The translations under genes were made by a program, and so were the position numbers. The notes under the pieces are model-generated. The model saw nothing but the letters and a program-made list of their open reading frames with translations. It made no database searches and was not told the origin of the DNA. A DNA stretch of 44,149 bases from Mesorhizobium sp. B2-4-3. GTDB taxonomy: Bacteria; Pseudomonadota; Alphaproteobacteria; Rhizobiales; Rhizobiaceae. This document shows, one piece after another, positions 1 to 7,931 of the stretch (its first letter is position 1; each line of letters starts with the position of its first letter). The stretch lies in assembly GCF_006442815.1 (NCBI RefSeq), contig NZ_VFVL01000041.1:1-44149 (forward strand), in the 5' to 3' direction.

Positions 1-1532
1 AGCGCCGTGCGGTCGTTCGTCGTCGAGGCCAGACCGTCGGCGTCCTGCCACTTGGTGCCCGAGATCGAGCCGAGCTGGAAATTTCCGAAGTCGTTGTTGT
101 GGCTGGCCTGGCCTGCCGCCAACGTGATGGTGTACTCGCCCTGTTGGTTGTTTGGCGCGTCTTGCGACCATCCCGCTTGCTGCACCTCGCGGATCGTATA
201 CGTGCCGGGTGTGACGGTGAATTTATAATACCCGGTCGCGTCAGTGACCGCGAACGGCTCGCCCGCATCCAGCTGGTTGTTGTTGTTGGCATCGAGATAG
301 ATCGTCCAGCCGCTGAGAGCCGGCTCCCCGGCCTCCCAAACGTGGTCGGTGTTCAAGTCGTTGAACTTGTGGCCATCGATCACCTGGCCGATCTGGCGAT
401 TCCACTCCTCGAAGCCGGAATCGGCGGTCCAGGCGCTCTGTGCCGTTTCCGTCTGACCTTGATAGACGCCGTCCTGGTAGCCGAACGCGGAATAGAGATA
501 GATGTAGGGCTTGCTCGGATCGAAGCTGCTGACGGGAACCAGGAACGACATATCAGTGGTATTGCCGCTGCCCGGCTGGAGCTCACCGTTCAACCCGACA
601 AACGTGTCGCCGCCGTCGTCCATGTCGTAGATCTTCGTAGCGTTGTCGCCAGCCGGAAAGCCGCCGGTGCCTTGAGCAGGTGTTATTCCGGGTGCGTAAT
701 TACTCAAATTGCCGACACTGGCTTGCCAGATCTGGAGCGAATCCAGGGAAAGGTTCTGTTCAGAGGCGGTGTTGGACTCGTTGATGTCGAGATCAAATCG
801 ATAATAGCCGACACCATTTATGAATTGAATCGGAATATCGGCAATGTTCACTGAGTGAACATACTGACCACCACCCTTCGTGGTATCATCGAGCACGACA
901 GTATTGGCGTCGGTGTTGTACCCTTGCTCCGACGTGTTGTTTCCTGTAGTCGAAATTCGAACGAAGGGGTCAAGCAGACCGGTTCCCGCACCGGTGATGA
1001 CATCCGAGGAAGAAAAGATTGCGCCGTTGATCGTTACAGTGTGTGCAAAGGTCAGATCATAGGGTGGCGGGTTCAGCGGCGGCGGCGGCTTCGGCGCATC
1101 GGTGAAGTTCGCCGTTGCCGAGGCGCCGGTCGTCGCGTCAGATGCGGTGAGCACGAATGCCTGTCCCGCCGCGTCACTGTTGACGTACCAGGACGTCTGG
1201 ATCGAGCCGTTGGCAGCGCCGTCAAGGTCGCCGGCACCGCCATCGGTGACGGTCCAGGGCGTGCCGGTGCCGGTAAGATCGTAGGTGAGCACATCGTCCG
1301 CGGTGCCGAGGACGCCGTCGGCGCCGGCGCTGAGGTGGGCAACCTGGAAGGTAAATGTGCCTCCGTCCGCGATGTTGGTGGTCGTGATCCCCACCGTCTC
1401 GCCGGGCGCGTAATCCGCATCCGCCTGGTCGAGCGAGAGTACAGGCGACGTAACGGGATCGGTGCTTCCGGTCGTGGTGGGATCGGATGTAGCGAGCGGA
1501 TCACCTGTCAGATTGTCGGTAATGTCGGCCAT
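1..1532 (-). CDS. Large SdrD-B-like secreted protein, probable type I secretion substrate (3' part off the window)
   Basis: The minus strand is open from an ATG at 1532-1530 to the window edge, about 510 codons without a stop, so the gene is cut at its 3' end. A good ribosome site (AAGGGGA) lies 5-6 nt before the ATG. The N-terminus (MADITDNLTG) has no Sec signal. After an acidic, Thr/Gly-rich beta-type region comes a Pro-rich linker (KPPPPLNPPP, about residue 145). From about residue 385 there is an SdrD-B/Cna-B-like module (GHKFNDLNTD, then a DANNNNQLDAGEP calcium-type motif, GYYKF, TYTIREV), and a second module starts near 486 (SGTKWQDADG). Such modules are known from surface or adhesin proteins. 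The gene lies 67 nt behind an HlyD adaptor and an ABC exporter on the same strand, so I infer it is their substrate, with a C-terminal secretion signal off the window. Confidence 0.85.
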   Translation of the reverse strand, partial: MADITDNLTGDPLATSDPTTTGSTDPVTSPVLSLDQADADYAPGETVGITTTNIADGGTFTFQVAHLSAGADGVLGTADDVLTYDLTGTGTPWTVTDGGAGDLDGAANGSIQTSWYVNSDAAGQAFVLTASDATTGASATANFTDAPKPPPPLNPPPYDLTFAHTVTINGAIFSSSDVITGAGTGLLDPFVRISTTGNNTSEQGYNTDANTVVLDDTTKGGGQYVHSVNIADIPIQFINGVGYYRFDLDINESNTASEQNLSLDSLQIWQASVGNLSNYAPGITPAQGTGGFPAGDNATKIYDMDDGGDTFVGLNGELQPGSGNTTDMSFLVPVSSFDPSKPYIYLYSAFGYQDGVYQGQTETAQSAWTADSGFEEWNRQIGQVIDGHKFNDLNTDHVWEAGEPALSGWTIYLDANNNNQLDAGEPFAVTDATGYYKFTVTPGTYTIREVQQAGWSQDAPNNQQGEYTITLAAGQASHNNDFGNFQLGSISGTKWQDADGLASTTNDRTA

Positions 1533-1599
1533 GACGTTTCCCCTTGAATTTGACTGCGGTTGCGTTTCGTGTCTGCTGTTTCCCCCGCTCAGGGCGGGC

Positions 1600-2901
1600 T
1601 CATTGTCTGAAGGCGCGTGTGATCTGGTCCTGCAACGGCTTCACCAAGTAGGACATCACCGAACGGTCTTCGGTCTTGATGAAGGATTCCACCGGCATGC
1701 CGGGCACCAGCTTGACCTCGCCGAGACGCGCGACCTCGGCGGCGGTCGCCTTGATGCGCACGGTATAGTAGCTGGCGCCGGTGCGCTGATCGGTGGTGAT
1801 GTCGGGCGAGGTTCGCTCGACCACGCCGTCGATCTGCGGCGTGGTGCGCGTGTTGAATGCCGAAAAGCGCAGCGAGGCCGACTGGCCGACCCACAGCTTG
1901 TCGATGTCGCTGGGCACGATCCTGGCTTCCACGGCAAGGCTGTCATTGTCCGGCACGACCTGCATGATCGTCTCGCCTGGTTTCACCACGCCGCCGATCG
2001 TATAGGCGATCGACTGCTGCAGGACGCCGTCCTGCGGCGCGCGGATGTCGACCCGCTTCAGTTGGTCCTCGGCGGCGACCTTGCGCTCCAGAAGCTCGCC
2101 CATCTGGCCGTCGACGTCGCGCAGGTCCTTGTTCACTTCGGTGCTCAGGTCGAGATCGATCTGGATGATCTGCAGCTTGATCTCGGCGATCTTCCCCTCG
2201 GCCTGCGCCTGGGCGGCAACGAGCTGGCCGCGTTCGCCGTCGAGGCGCGTGGCTTCGCGCTCGGTCTGGGTCAGCCGGTCAATGGAGATGAGCTTCTTGG
2301 CCCAAAGCGCGCGCACAGACGCGAGTTCCTTTTGCTCCAGCTCGATCTCCTTGCTGTTGGCCTCCGCCTGCGCGACGTCGCCGGCGATCTCCTTCTCGAG
2401 CTGGGCGATGCGTTCCCCGAGCTGGCTTTTCTGACCGGCGCGGGAGATGCGCCGGGTCTCGAAATGCTGCTTCTCGCCAGCCACCGCCTCGGCGACGTCG
2501 GGATCGGCGACGCGATCCAGAAGTCCATTCGGGAAGATGATGGCGTCGCTGCCGCGGCGCTCCGAATCCAGACGGGCCTTGCGCGCCGTGAGCTGGTCGA
2601 GAGCCTTGCTCACCACGCCAAGGTTGGCGGCCGGCACGGTGCGGTCGAGACGCAGCAAAAGGTCGCCGGCTTTCACCTTGTCGCCGTCGCGGGCATCGAT
2701 CTCGGCAACGATGCCGCCGGTCGCATGCTGCACATTCTTGACGTGGGAATCGACGACGAGCGTGCCGGGGGCGATGACCGCGCCGGCAATCTCGGTAACC
2801 GAAGCCCAGCCGCCGACGCCTCCGCCAAGCAGCAGCACGGCTCCGAGCCCAAGCCTTGTGTAGAAGCGGATCGACGCATGGGAGGCGCCCGGAGCGACCA
2901 T
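1600..2901 (-). CDS. HlyD-family type I secretion periplasmic adaptor
   Basis: This 433-residue protein is the membrane fusion subunit of a type I exporter. It joins the inner-membrane ABC protein to an outer-membrane TolC-type channel, which is not encoded here. A single N-terminal membrane segment lies at about residues 13-33. It is followed by a lipoyl/barrel half (GTLVVDSHVKNVQHATGG), a long charged coiled coil (about 95-270) and a second half with IRAPQDGVLQQ and the C-terminal beta region ending ITRAFRQ, as in the PrsE/HlyD family. The ATG at 2901 is 1 nt after the stop of the ABC gene and has GGAGGGAA upstream, so the two genes are translationally linked. It belongs with the secreted protein downstream. 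Confidence 0.93.
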   Translation of the reverse strand: MVAPGASHASIRFYTRLGLGAVLLLGGGVGGWASVTEIAGAVIAPGTLVVDSHVKNVQHATGGIVAEIDARDGDKVKAGDLLLRLDRTVPAANLGVVSKALDQLTARKARLDSERRGSDAIIFPNGLLDRVADPDVAEAVAGEKQHFETRRISRAGQKSQLGERIAQLEKEIAGDVAQAEANSKEIELEQKELASVRALWAKKLISIDRLTQTEREATRLDGERGQLVAAQAQAEGKIAEIKLQIIQIDLDLSTEVNKDLRDVDGQMGELLERKVAAEDQLKRVDIRAPQDGVLQQSIAYTIGGVVKPGETIMQVVPDNDSLAVEARIVPSDIDKLWVGQSASLRFSAFNTRTTPQIDGVVERTSPDITTDQRTGASYYTVRIKATAAEVARLGEVKLVPGMPVESFIKTEDRSVMSYLVKPLQDQITRAFRQ

Positions 2902-2902
2902 G

Positions 2903-4984
2903 TCAGTTCCCTCCCTCGGTTCCGTTGGCGAGAGCCGGGGCGCCGGATTCCGCGGCCACCCTCAGCTGTGGACTGGTTGCCGGGACCGGCCGCAGCGTCG
3001 GGAACATCTTGGCGAAAACCTCGTCCTTCGGCCCGAAGTCATGGATGCGCCCCTGGTTCATCGCCAGGACGAAATCGACGGCGGTCAGCACGTTCGGACG
3101 ATGAGCGACGATGACAACCACGCCGCCGCGCTCGCGAACGCCGAGCATCGCGCGGATCAATGCCTGCTCGCCATCCATGTCGAGATTGGAATTCGGCTCG
3201 TCGAGCACCACGAGGAATGGATCGCGATAGAGCGCTCGGGCGAGCGCAATGCGCTGGCGCTGGCCGGCCGAAAGCGCCTCGCCATGCTCGCCGATCTCGG
3301 TCTCGTAGCCCTGGCGGAAACCCACGATCAGTTCGTGCGCGCCCGCGGCCTTGGCCGCGGCGATGATTGCGTCCGCGTCGGCGTCCGGCTCGAAGCGGGC
3401 GATGTTTTCGGCGACCGTGCCGGCAAACAGCTCCACATCCTGCGGCAGGTAGCCGATGTGGCGGCCATGCTCTTGTGACGACCACTGGTCGAGATCGGCG
3501 CCGTCAAGCTTGACGCGACCGCTTACGGGCTGCCAGGCCCCGACGAGAGCCCGCACCAGGGTCGACTTTCCCGAGCCGCTCGGGCCGATGATTCCCAACC
3601 CGTGACCGGCTTCCATGGCGAAGCTGGCATCCTGGACCAGCAGCCGTTGCAACCCTGGAGCCGCGATGGCGGCATTCTGCATCACGACATTGGCGCTGGG
3701 CGCCGGTAGCAGCATAGGCTCGGTCTCGGCAGGGATGGCCGCCAGCACCCTGGTCAACCGTTGCCAGCCCTGGCGCGCGCTCACGAAACCTTTCCAGTTG
3801 GCGATCGCGAGATCGACCGGCGCCAGCGCGCGGCCGCTGAGGATGGAAGCAGCGATGATGACGCCTGCCGTAGCCTCCTGTTCGATAACCAACCAGGCGC
3901 CGATGCCGAGCATGGACGATTGCAGCAGCATGCGCAGCACTTTCGATACCGCGCCGAAGCTGCCGGCAACGTCGCTCACCTTGCGCTGGTCGGCAATGAA
4001 TTCGAGGTTGGCATCTTCCCAGCGCGACGCCAGCCCGCCAGCCATGCCCATGGCGGCAACGACTTCCGCATTGCGAGTGCCGGCAGCGATAAGACCGCCG
4101 CGCCGGTTCCCGCTCAAAGTGGCGGCTGATACCGGTTTTCGCGTCAACCGCTCGGCAAGCACGGTCAGCACGACCAGAACGATCGCCCCGAACAGCGCCG
4201 TTACGCCAAGCACCCAGTGAAACATGAAGATGATGATCAGATAGATCGGCATCCATGGCAGGTCGAACAGCGCCGTTGGACCCATGCCGGACAGGAAGCC
4301 GCGCACGCTGTCGAGATCGCGCATCGGCTGCAGGCTGTCGCCCTCGCGCCTGGCCTTCAGCGGCAATCTCAGCATCGATGTGTACACGCGGTGACCGAGA
4401 GCCTCGTCGAGGGCGCCGCCGATCCTGACCAGAACCCGCGCGCGCACGAAATCGAGAAAGCCCTGCCCGCAATAAAGGATGACGAGCAGTATCGAAATGC
4501 CGACGAGCGTTGGCAGGCTGCGGCTTGGCAGCACGCGATCATAGACCTCGAGCATGTAGAGCGAGCCCGCAAGCATCAGCACATTGAGCATGCCGCTGAA
4601 CAGTCCGACCGCGAGGAAGGCCGACCGGCAACTGGCAAGCGCTGCGGAGAGCTCCGAGCGAACGGAGCCGGCCGGCCGCCGGCCAGTTGCTCTTGCCGAC
4701 GACTTGCTACGTGTCACGGTGCGAGAGGGTGCGGCGTCGGCGGCACTTTGCGCCACGCCTTGCGCCACGTCGCCGCGGGCGCGGAACATGGCCAGGCAAC
4801 CGAAACCGCCCATCGCCACCGCGATAAGCATCGGGCCTATCGACGCATGCCGGCCGGAGCCGAAGAGGAAAAACATCGCAACGCAAGCGACGAGGATCAG
4901 GCCGACAAGCCTCACCTTCGCCTGCACCGAACCAAAGGTTGTGCCCATCAACCTGAGCGACGCGTTACTGAACCCCACAGCCAC
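2903..4984 (-). CDS. Type I secretion ABC transporter (permease-ATPase) with N-terminal extension
   Basis: This 693-residue half-transporter exports protein in one step. The ATPase has Walker A GPSGSGKS (about residue 465), Q-loop YLPQD, signature LSAGQRQR (about 570), Walker B VVLDEP (about 592) and H-loop AHRP (about 626). The canonical six-helix domain begins near residue 115 (LFSGMLNVLMLAGSLYMLEV). Before it lie about 110 extra residues with two hydrophobic segments (about 25-45 and 49-69) and an Arg/Ser/Ala-rich linker. This makes the protein longer than the usual PrtD/PrsD type of about 580 residues. There is no recognisable C39 peptidase. The first codon is GTG (4984) with GAAAGG upstream; an ATG at 4948 is an alternative start. 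It is the first gene of the secretion operon. Confidence 0.93.
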   Translation of the reverse strand: MAVGFSNASLRLMGTTFGSVQAKVRLVGLILVACVAMFFLFGSGRHASIGPMLIAVAMGGFGCLAMFRARGDVAQGVAQSAADAAPSRTVTRSKSSARATGRRPAGSVRSELSAALASCRSAFLAVGLFSGMLNVLMLAGSLYMLEVYDRVLPSRSLPTLVGISILLVILYCGQGFLDFVRARVLVRIGGALDEALGHRVYTSMLRLPLKARREGDSLQPMRDLDSVRGFLSGMGPTALFDLPWMPIYLIIIFMFHWVLGVTALFGAIVLVVLTVLAERLTRKPVSAATLSGNRRGGLIAAGTRNAEVVAAMGMAGGLASRWEDANLEFIADQRKVSDVAGSFGAVSKVLRMLLQSSMLGIGAWLVIEQEATAGVIIAASILSGRALAPVDLAIANWKGFVSARQGWQRLTRVLAAIPAETEPMLLPAPSANVVMQNAAIAAPGLQRLLVQDASFAMEAGHGLGIIGPSGSGKSTLVRALVGAWQPVSGRVKLDGADLDQWSSQEHGRHIGYLPQDVELFAGTVAENIARFEPDADADAIIAAAKAAGAHELIVGFRQGYETEIGEHGEALSAGQRQRIALARALYRDPFLVVLDEPNSNLDMDGEQALIRAMLGVRERGGVVVIVAHRPNVLTAVDFVLAMNQGRIHDFGPKDEVFAKMFPTLRPVPATSPQLRVAAESGAPALANGTEGGN

Positions 4985-5298
4985 GACACGCCTTTCAAAT
5001 CCCCGAACGCGTCAGCCGCCGCGGCAGGCGTATCGGCCGCGCGAGGCGGCTACCCCATGCCGAAAGCGTTCGCGCCCAATTTCGCGGGAGCAGAAAGATC
5101 ACAATGCCATGCAACCAGGCACGCCCCGAACAAGCCGGCCCATGAACAGCCGGCCCAATGGCGGCTCACGGACAGGCGGTGACGCGGTGGTGATGGCTAA
5201 GGCGACTGTAGAAGCCGCCCAACGTCCTCCCTACCCCAGTAGCGCTGTAACTCGTTGTTGCCGGTCGGGAGATTATTTGCGCTACCTTATATTAGGAG

Positions 5299-5327
5299 AT
5301 TATTAACTCTACCGGCGCGTGCGTCAA
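5299..5327 (-). promoter_or_regulatory. Probable promoter of the type I secretion operon
   Basis: On the minus strand TTGACG (5327-5322) and AATAAT (5304-5299) are separated by 17 nt. Each matches five of six bases of the sigma-70 consensus. It points at the ABC transporter, leaving a leader of roughly 300 nt. A 10-bp direct repeat (GGAGATTATT on the plus strand, at 5268-5277 and 5295-5304) overlaps the -10 box and recurs 27 bp on, possibly a regulator site. The match is by eye only. Confidence 0.5.
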
Positions 5328-5393
5328 CGGGAAATTCAATGAAGAGTTAGTGACAAGCCGCAAACTTATGCAGGGCCGGGGCCGGTCAGCATA

Positions 5394-5415
5394 AAGAATA
5401 CTTCGCGTTATTCTT
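5394..5415. repeat. Inverted repeat AAGAATA/TATTCTT
   Basis: The arms at 5394-5400 and 5409-5415 are perfectly complementary with an 8-nt spacer. The repeat sits about 70 nt upstream of the -35 box of the secretion operon and about 105 nt beyond the patatin stop. It is AT-rich against a GC-rich background, so it is more likely a protein-binding site than chance, but this is unproven. Confidence 0.4.
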
Positions 5416-5520
5416 AGGTCCAGCTTAACCAAAGACCTTTGCGCCGACCATTCAGACTTCGGTTGTCGGACCTTCGGTGGCCATCGCATGCGCCTGAAGC
5501 GATGCGGCTGAAGGAGGCTC

Positions 5521-6378
5521 TCAGACCACCTTCTTCTTGCCCCGCCTGCCGCCATGCGCTTCCACGGCCTTCTCGACGGCGCGCTTCAATTCGTCCTTGA
5601 TCTCGACCGTCTCGGCCATCAGCGTCTCGATCTTGAGGAATTCGAGCACGCGGTATTTCGAGACATTCGGCCGGATCAGAATGTTCGGCGGGTGCTGCCT
5701 GAGCTTGTTGGCGATGATCGACTGCATCATCAGCTGGGTGGCGCCATACATCAGGTCGACGGTGGTCGGGTGCCTGCGCTCGGCCTCGCTCGGCGCGCCG
5801 ACGACATCGACGGCGATGATGATGTCGGCGTCCTTCTCGATGAGGTCGAAAGGCACGGGGTTGTAGATACCGCCATCGATCAGCACGCGGCCCTCGCGCG
5901 TCACCGGGCGGAAGACCGCCGGGATGGCCGCCGATGCGGCAAGCGCCGAATGCAGGTCGCCTTCGGCGAACACCGCAAGGCTGTGGCCGAAATAGTCGGT
6001 CGCGGTAACCTTGAGCGGCACCTTCAGCGCCTCGAACGTCCGCGGGATCGCCTCGGGCAGGAAAGCCTTCAGAATGCGCTCGATGTTGAACTGGCTGACG
6101 CGGATGCCGCCCTGCATGGCCTCAGCGATCGTGCCCGGCCGCGAGCGCCACATGCGCGCCGCCACCTCGGCCCGGCTGCCGAGGATCGATCGGGCATAAT
6201 CGTGAATCTCGGCACCCTTCATACCCGACGCCATGCCGGCGCCCATGATGGCGCCGATCGACGAGCCGGCAATCGCCACCGGCTTGATGCCAAGCTCGTC
6301 GAGGGCCTCGATGATATGGATATGCGCGAGACCGCGTGCACCGCCGCCGCCGAAGGCCACCCCGAAGGTCGGGCTCAT
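5521..6378 (-). CDS. Patatin-like phospholipase, RssA family
   Basis: This 285-residue predicted serine acyl hydrolase has the patatin fold. The oxyanion-hole motif GGGGARG is at residues 10-16, the nucleophile elbow GSSIG is near 38-42, and the catalytic-dyad motif DGG is near 165-170 (LIDGGIYNPVP). It lacks a signal peptide, so it is probably cytoplasmic or peripheral at the inner membrane. The lysine-rich C-terminus (GGRRGKKKVV) could touch membrane lipids. The ATG at 6378 overlaps the stop of the preceding M16 gene (ATGA), so it is the last gene of that translationally coupled series. The substrate is unknown; lysophospholipase or membrane-lipid turnover is the family expectation. Confidence 0.9.
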   Translation of the reverse strand: MSPTFGVAFGGGGARGLAHIHIIEALDELGIKPVAIAGSSIGAIMGAGMASGMKGAEIHDYARSILGSRAEVAARMWRSRPGTIAEAMQGGIRVSQFNIERILKAFLPEAIPRTFEALKVPLKVTATDYFGHSLAVFAEGDLHSALAASAAIPAVFRPVTREGRVLIDGGIYNPVPFDLIEKDADIIIAVDVVGAPSEAERRHPTTVDLMYGATQLMMQSIIANKLRQHPPNILIRPNVSKYRVLEFLKIETLMAETVEIKDELKRAVEKAVEAHGGRRGKKKVV

Positions 6379-7931
6379 CCCTTGCCGCCTCCCGCCACCT
6401 GAACCAGCGGCGGCCCGATGACCATCACCGCGGGGTCGGTCGACAGGAGCTTCTTCGCCGCCGCCTTCACGTCGGCCAGCGTCACCGCGTTGATAAGAGC
6501 CGCGCGCCGCTTGATATAATCGATGCCGAGATCATCGATCTGCAGCTCCACCAGCGTCGCGGCGATGGAGCTGGACGAATCCAGATTGCTGATGGCGTAG
6601 GCGCCGACCATGTATTTCTTGGTCGCCGCGAGCTCCTCCTCGGTGGGGCCGTTCTCGGCCATGTCCTTCACCACCTGGCGCACGATCGAAAGCGTTTCGG
6701 CGGCGCGATCGGAACGTGTCGCCGTCGTCACGAGCAGCGCGTTGGAATGCTCGTGATCGACGAGATCGGAGCTGACGCTATAGGCAAGGCCGCGTTTCTC
6801 GCGCACCTGCTCGTAAAGGCGCGACGTGAATGTCGAGCCGCCGAGAATCTCGTTCATCAGCACGGCGGCGTAGAAATCGGGATCGCTCCGCTTCACGCCA
6901 GGCCAGGCAAGCTGCAGGGAGGTCTGCGGCAAGTCGTAATTCACTTCGAGCTGCTGGCCGAGCTTGGGCGTGATGTCTGCAACCGGCGCCAGCGTCTGCT
7001 TGTCCGGCAGGTCGCCGAACACCTCGTCAAGCCTGCCGCTCAACGTGGCGGCGTCGATATCGCCCACCACCGCCACGTGCAGGCCGCCACGGGCGAAGTT
7101 CGCCTTGTGGAAGGCCCTGAGGTCGCCGGCGGTGATGGTGGCGAGGCTGTCTTTGTTGCCCTCGTCCGGCCTTGCGTAGGGATGCTGGCCATAAATCGCG
7201 CGCAGCCAGCGCTGCTGGGCGATCGTATTGGGGTCCCGCTCATTGGCGAGGATGCCGGAGAGTGTCTGGGCGCGGATGCGGTCGATCGGCGCCTGATCGA
7301 AGCGCGGGCTGTTCACCGCCAGCTTCAGCAGGCCAAAAGCCTCGTCCTTCTGGTCGGACAGCATGCGCATCGAGCCATAGGTACCATCGCGCGCCGCCTG
7401 AAAACTCATCTCGGCGCCGGCATCGTCGAGCTTCAACTGGAAGGCCTCGCTGTCGAGGTCGCCGGCGCCCTCGTCGAACAGGCCGGTCATCAGGTTGACC
7501 AGGCCTTCCTTGCCGGCGGGGTCCTGCGCCGTGCCGCCGTCGAAGACGAAACGGATCGCAACCAGCGGGATCGAATGGTCTTCCACCAGCCAGGCGGTGA
7601 CGCCCTTCTTCGACTTCACCTCCTGGATGTTCATTTCGGCGCGCGCGGCAAGCACCGGCAAAAGCAGGAAGAACAGGGCGAAGCAAAGGGTGGCAACGGC
7701 GCGATAGACGCGCCCCCCTTCTCCCCTTGTGGGATCGGCGCGCAGCGCCGAGACGGTTGAGAGGTGCTGGAAGGATTGCCGTCCTTGCCAAGCTGGAACA
7801 CCCCTCATCCGACCTCGCTCCGCGAGGCCCCCAACCGGGGGCGAGCCACGGGTCTCGCCCCGTCCTTCGGACCCCACAAGGGGAGAAGGGAAGCACGCAC
7901 GACGCATGCGCATCAGACCAGAGTTCATCAT
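6375..7931 (-). CDS. M16-family peptidase-like protein, catalytically inactive partner, with repeat-encoded N-terminal insert
   Basis: This 518-residue insulinase/processing-peptidase-fold protein lacks the zinc motif HxxEH. The equivalent stretch reads GLVNLMTGLFDEG, so it is the non-catalytic half of a pair with the active M16 gene just upstream. It keeps the C-terminal M16 features (REKRGLAYSV). The ATG at 7931 overlaps the upstream TGA (TGATG); a TTG at 7934 and ATGs at 7928 and 7913 are other options. The signal peptide core (TLCFALFFLLLPVLAARA) is at about residues 81-98. Residues about 14-72 before it are encoded by a palindromic repeat at 7716-7890. Without the insert, the basic start MRMRRACF would sit directly before VYRAVATLC as a normal signal peptide. 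Predicted location is the periplasm, if export still works. Confidence 0.9.
   Translation of the reverse strand: MMNSGLMRMRRACFPSPLVGSEGRGETRGSPPVGGLAERGRMRGVPAWQGRQSFQHLSTVSALRADPTRGEGGRVYRAVATLCFALFFLLLPVLAARAEMNIQEVKSKKGVTAWLVEDHSIPLVAIRFVFDGGTAQDPAGKEGLVNLMTGLFDEGAGDLDSEAFQLKLDDAGAEMSFQAARDGTYGSMRMLSDQKDEAFGLLKLAVNSPRFDQAPIDRIRAQTLSGILANERDPNTIAQQRWLRAIYGQHPYARPDEGNKDSLATITAGDLRAFHKANFARGGLHVAVVGDIDAATLSGRLDEVFGDLPDKQTLAPVADITPKLGQQLEVNYDLPQTSLQLAWPGVKRSDPDFYAAVLMNEILGGSTFTSRLYEQVREKRGLAYSVSSDLVDHEHSNALLVTTATRSDRAAETLSIVRQVVKDMAENGPTEEELAATKKYMVGAYAISNLDSSSSIAATLVELQIDDLGIDYIKRRAALINAVTLADVKAAAKKLLSTDPAVMVIGPPLVQVAGGGKG
7716..7890. repeat. Palindromic repetitive element inside an M16 coding sequence
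   Basis: Two perfect 18-bp arms (CCCTTCTCCCCTTGTGGG at 7716-7733 and its reverse complement at 7873-7890) bound a 175-bp element. It also contains shorter nested inverted repeats, such as CCCCCAACCGGGGG. Elements with the core CTCCCCTTGTGGGG or GGGGAGAAGG are dispersed in Mesorhizobium-type genomes (recalled, not searched). This copy is read through in frame by the M16 gene and encodes a Gly/Arg/Pro-rich stretch. Related fragments appear at 32901-32960 and 42982-43019. Confidence 0.85.

Larger units (their letters stand above)
4985..5520. other. Intergenic region between the patatin gene and the secretion operon
   Basis: I see no convincing gene in these 536 bases. The region holds the promoter described at 5299-5327 and a 7-bp perfect inverted repeat AAGAATA/TATTCTT with an 8-nt spacer at 5394-5415, which could be an operator or a weak terminator of the patatin gene. 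It also holds a short palindrome CAAAGACCTTTG at 5430-5441. The remaining roughly 300 bases before the ABC gene would be its untranslated leader; I recognise no known riboswitch there. Confidence 0.5.

Noticed and set aside
1581..1599. Hairpin CCCGC/GCGGG between the HlyD gene and the SdrD-B-like gene
   Set aside because: The stem is only 5 bp with no U-tract, so it is not a credible terminator within the operon.
99..3114. Plus-strand frames over the left edge (99-854, 855-1547, 1462-3114)
   Set aside because: They run opposite the SdrD-B-like gene and the HlyD gene, which show domain motifs, proper ribosome sites and operon order.
5292..5555. Minus-strand 87-codon frame after the patatin gene
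   Set aside because: It overlaps the patatin 3' end and the promoter region, with no ribosome site and no family resemblance.
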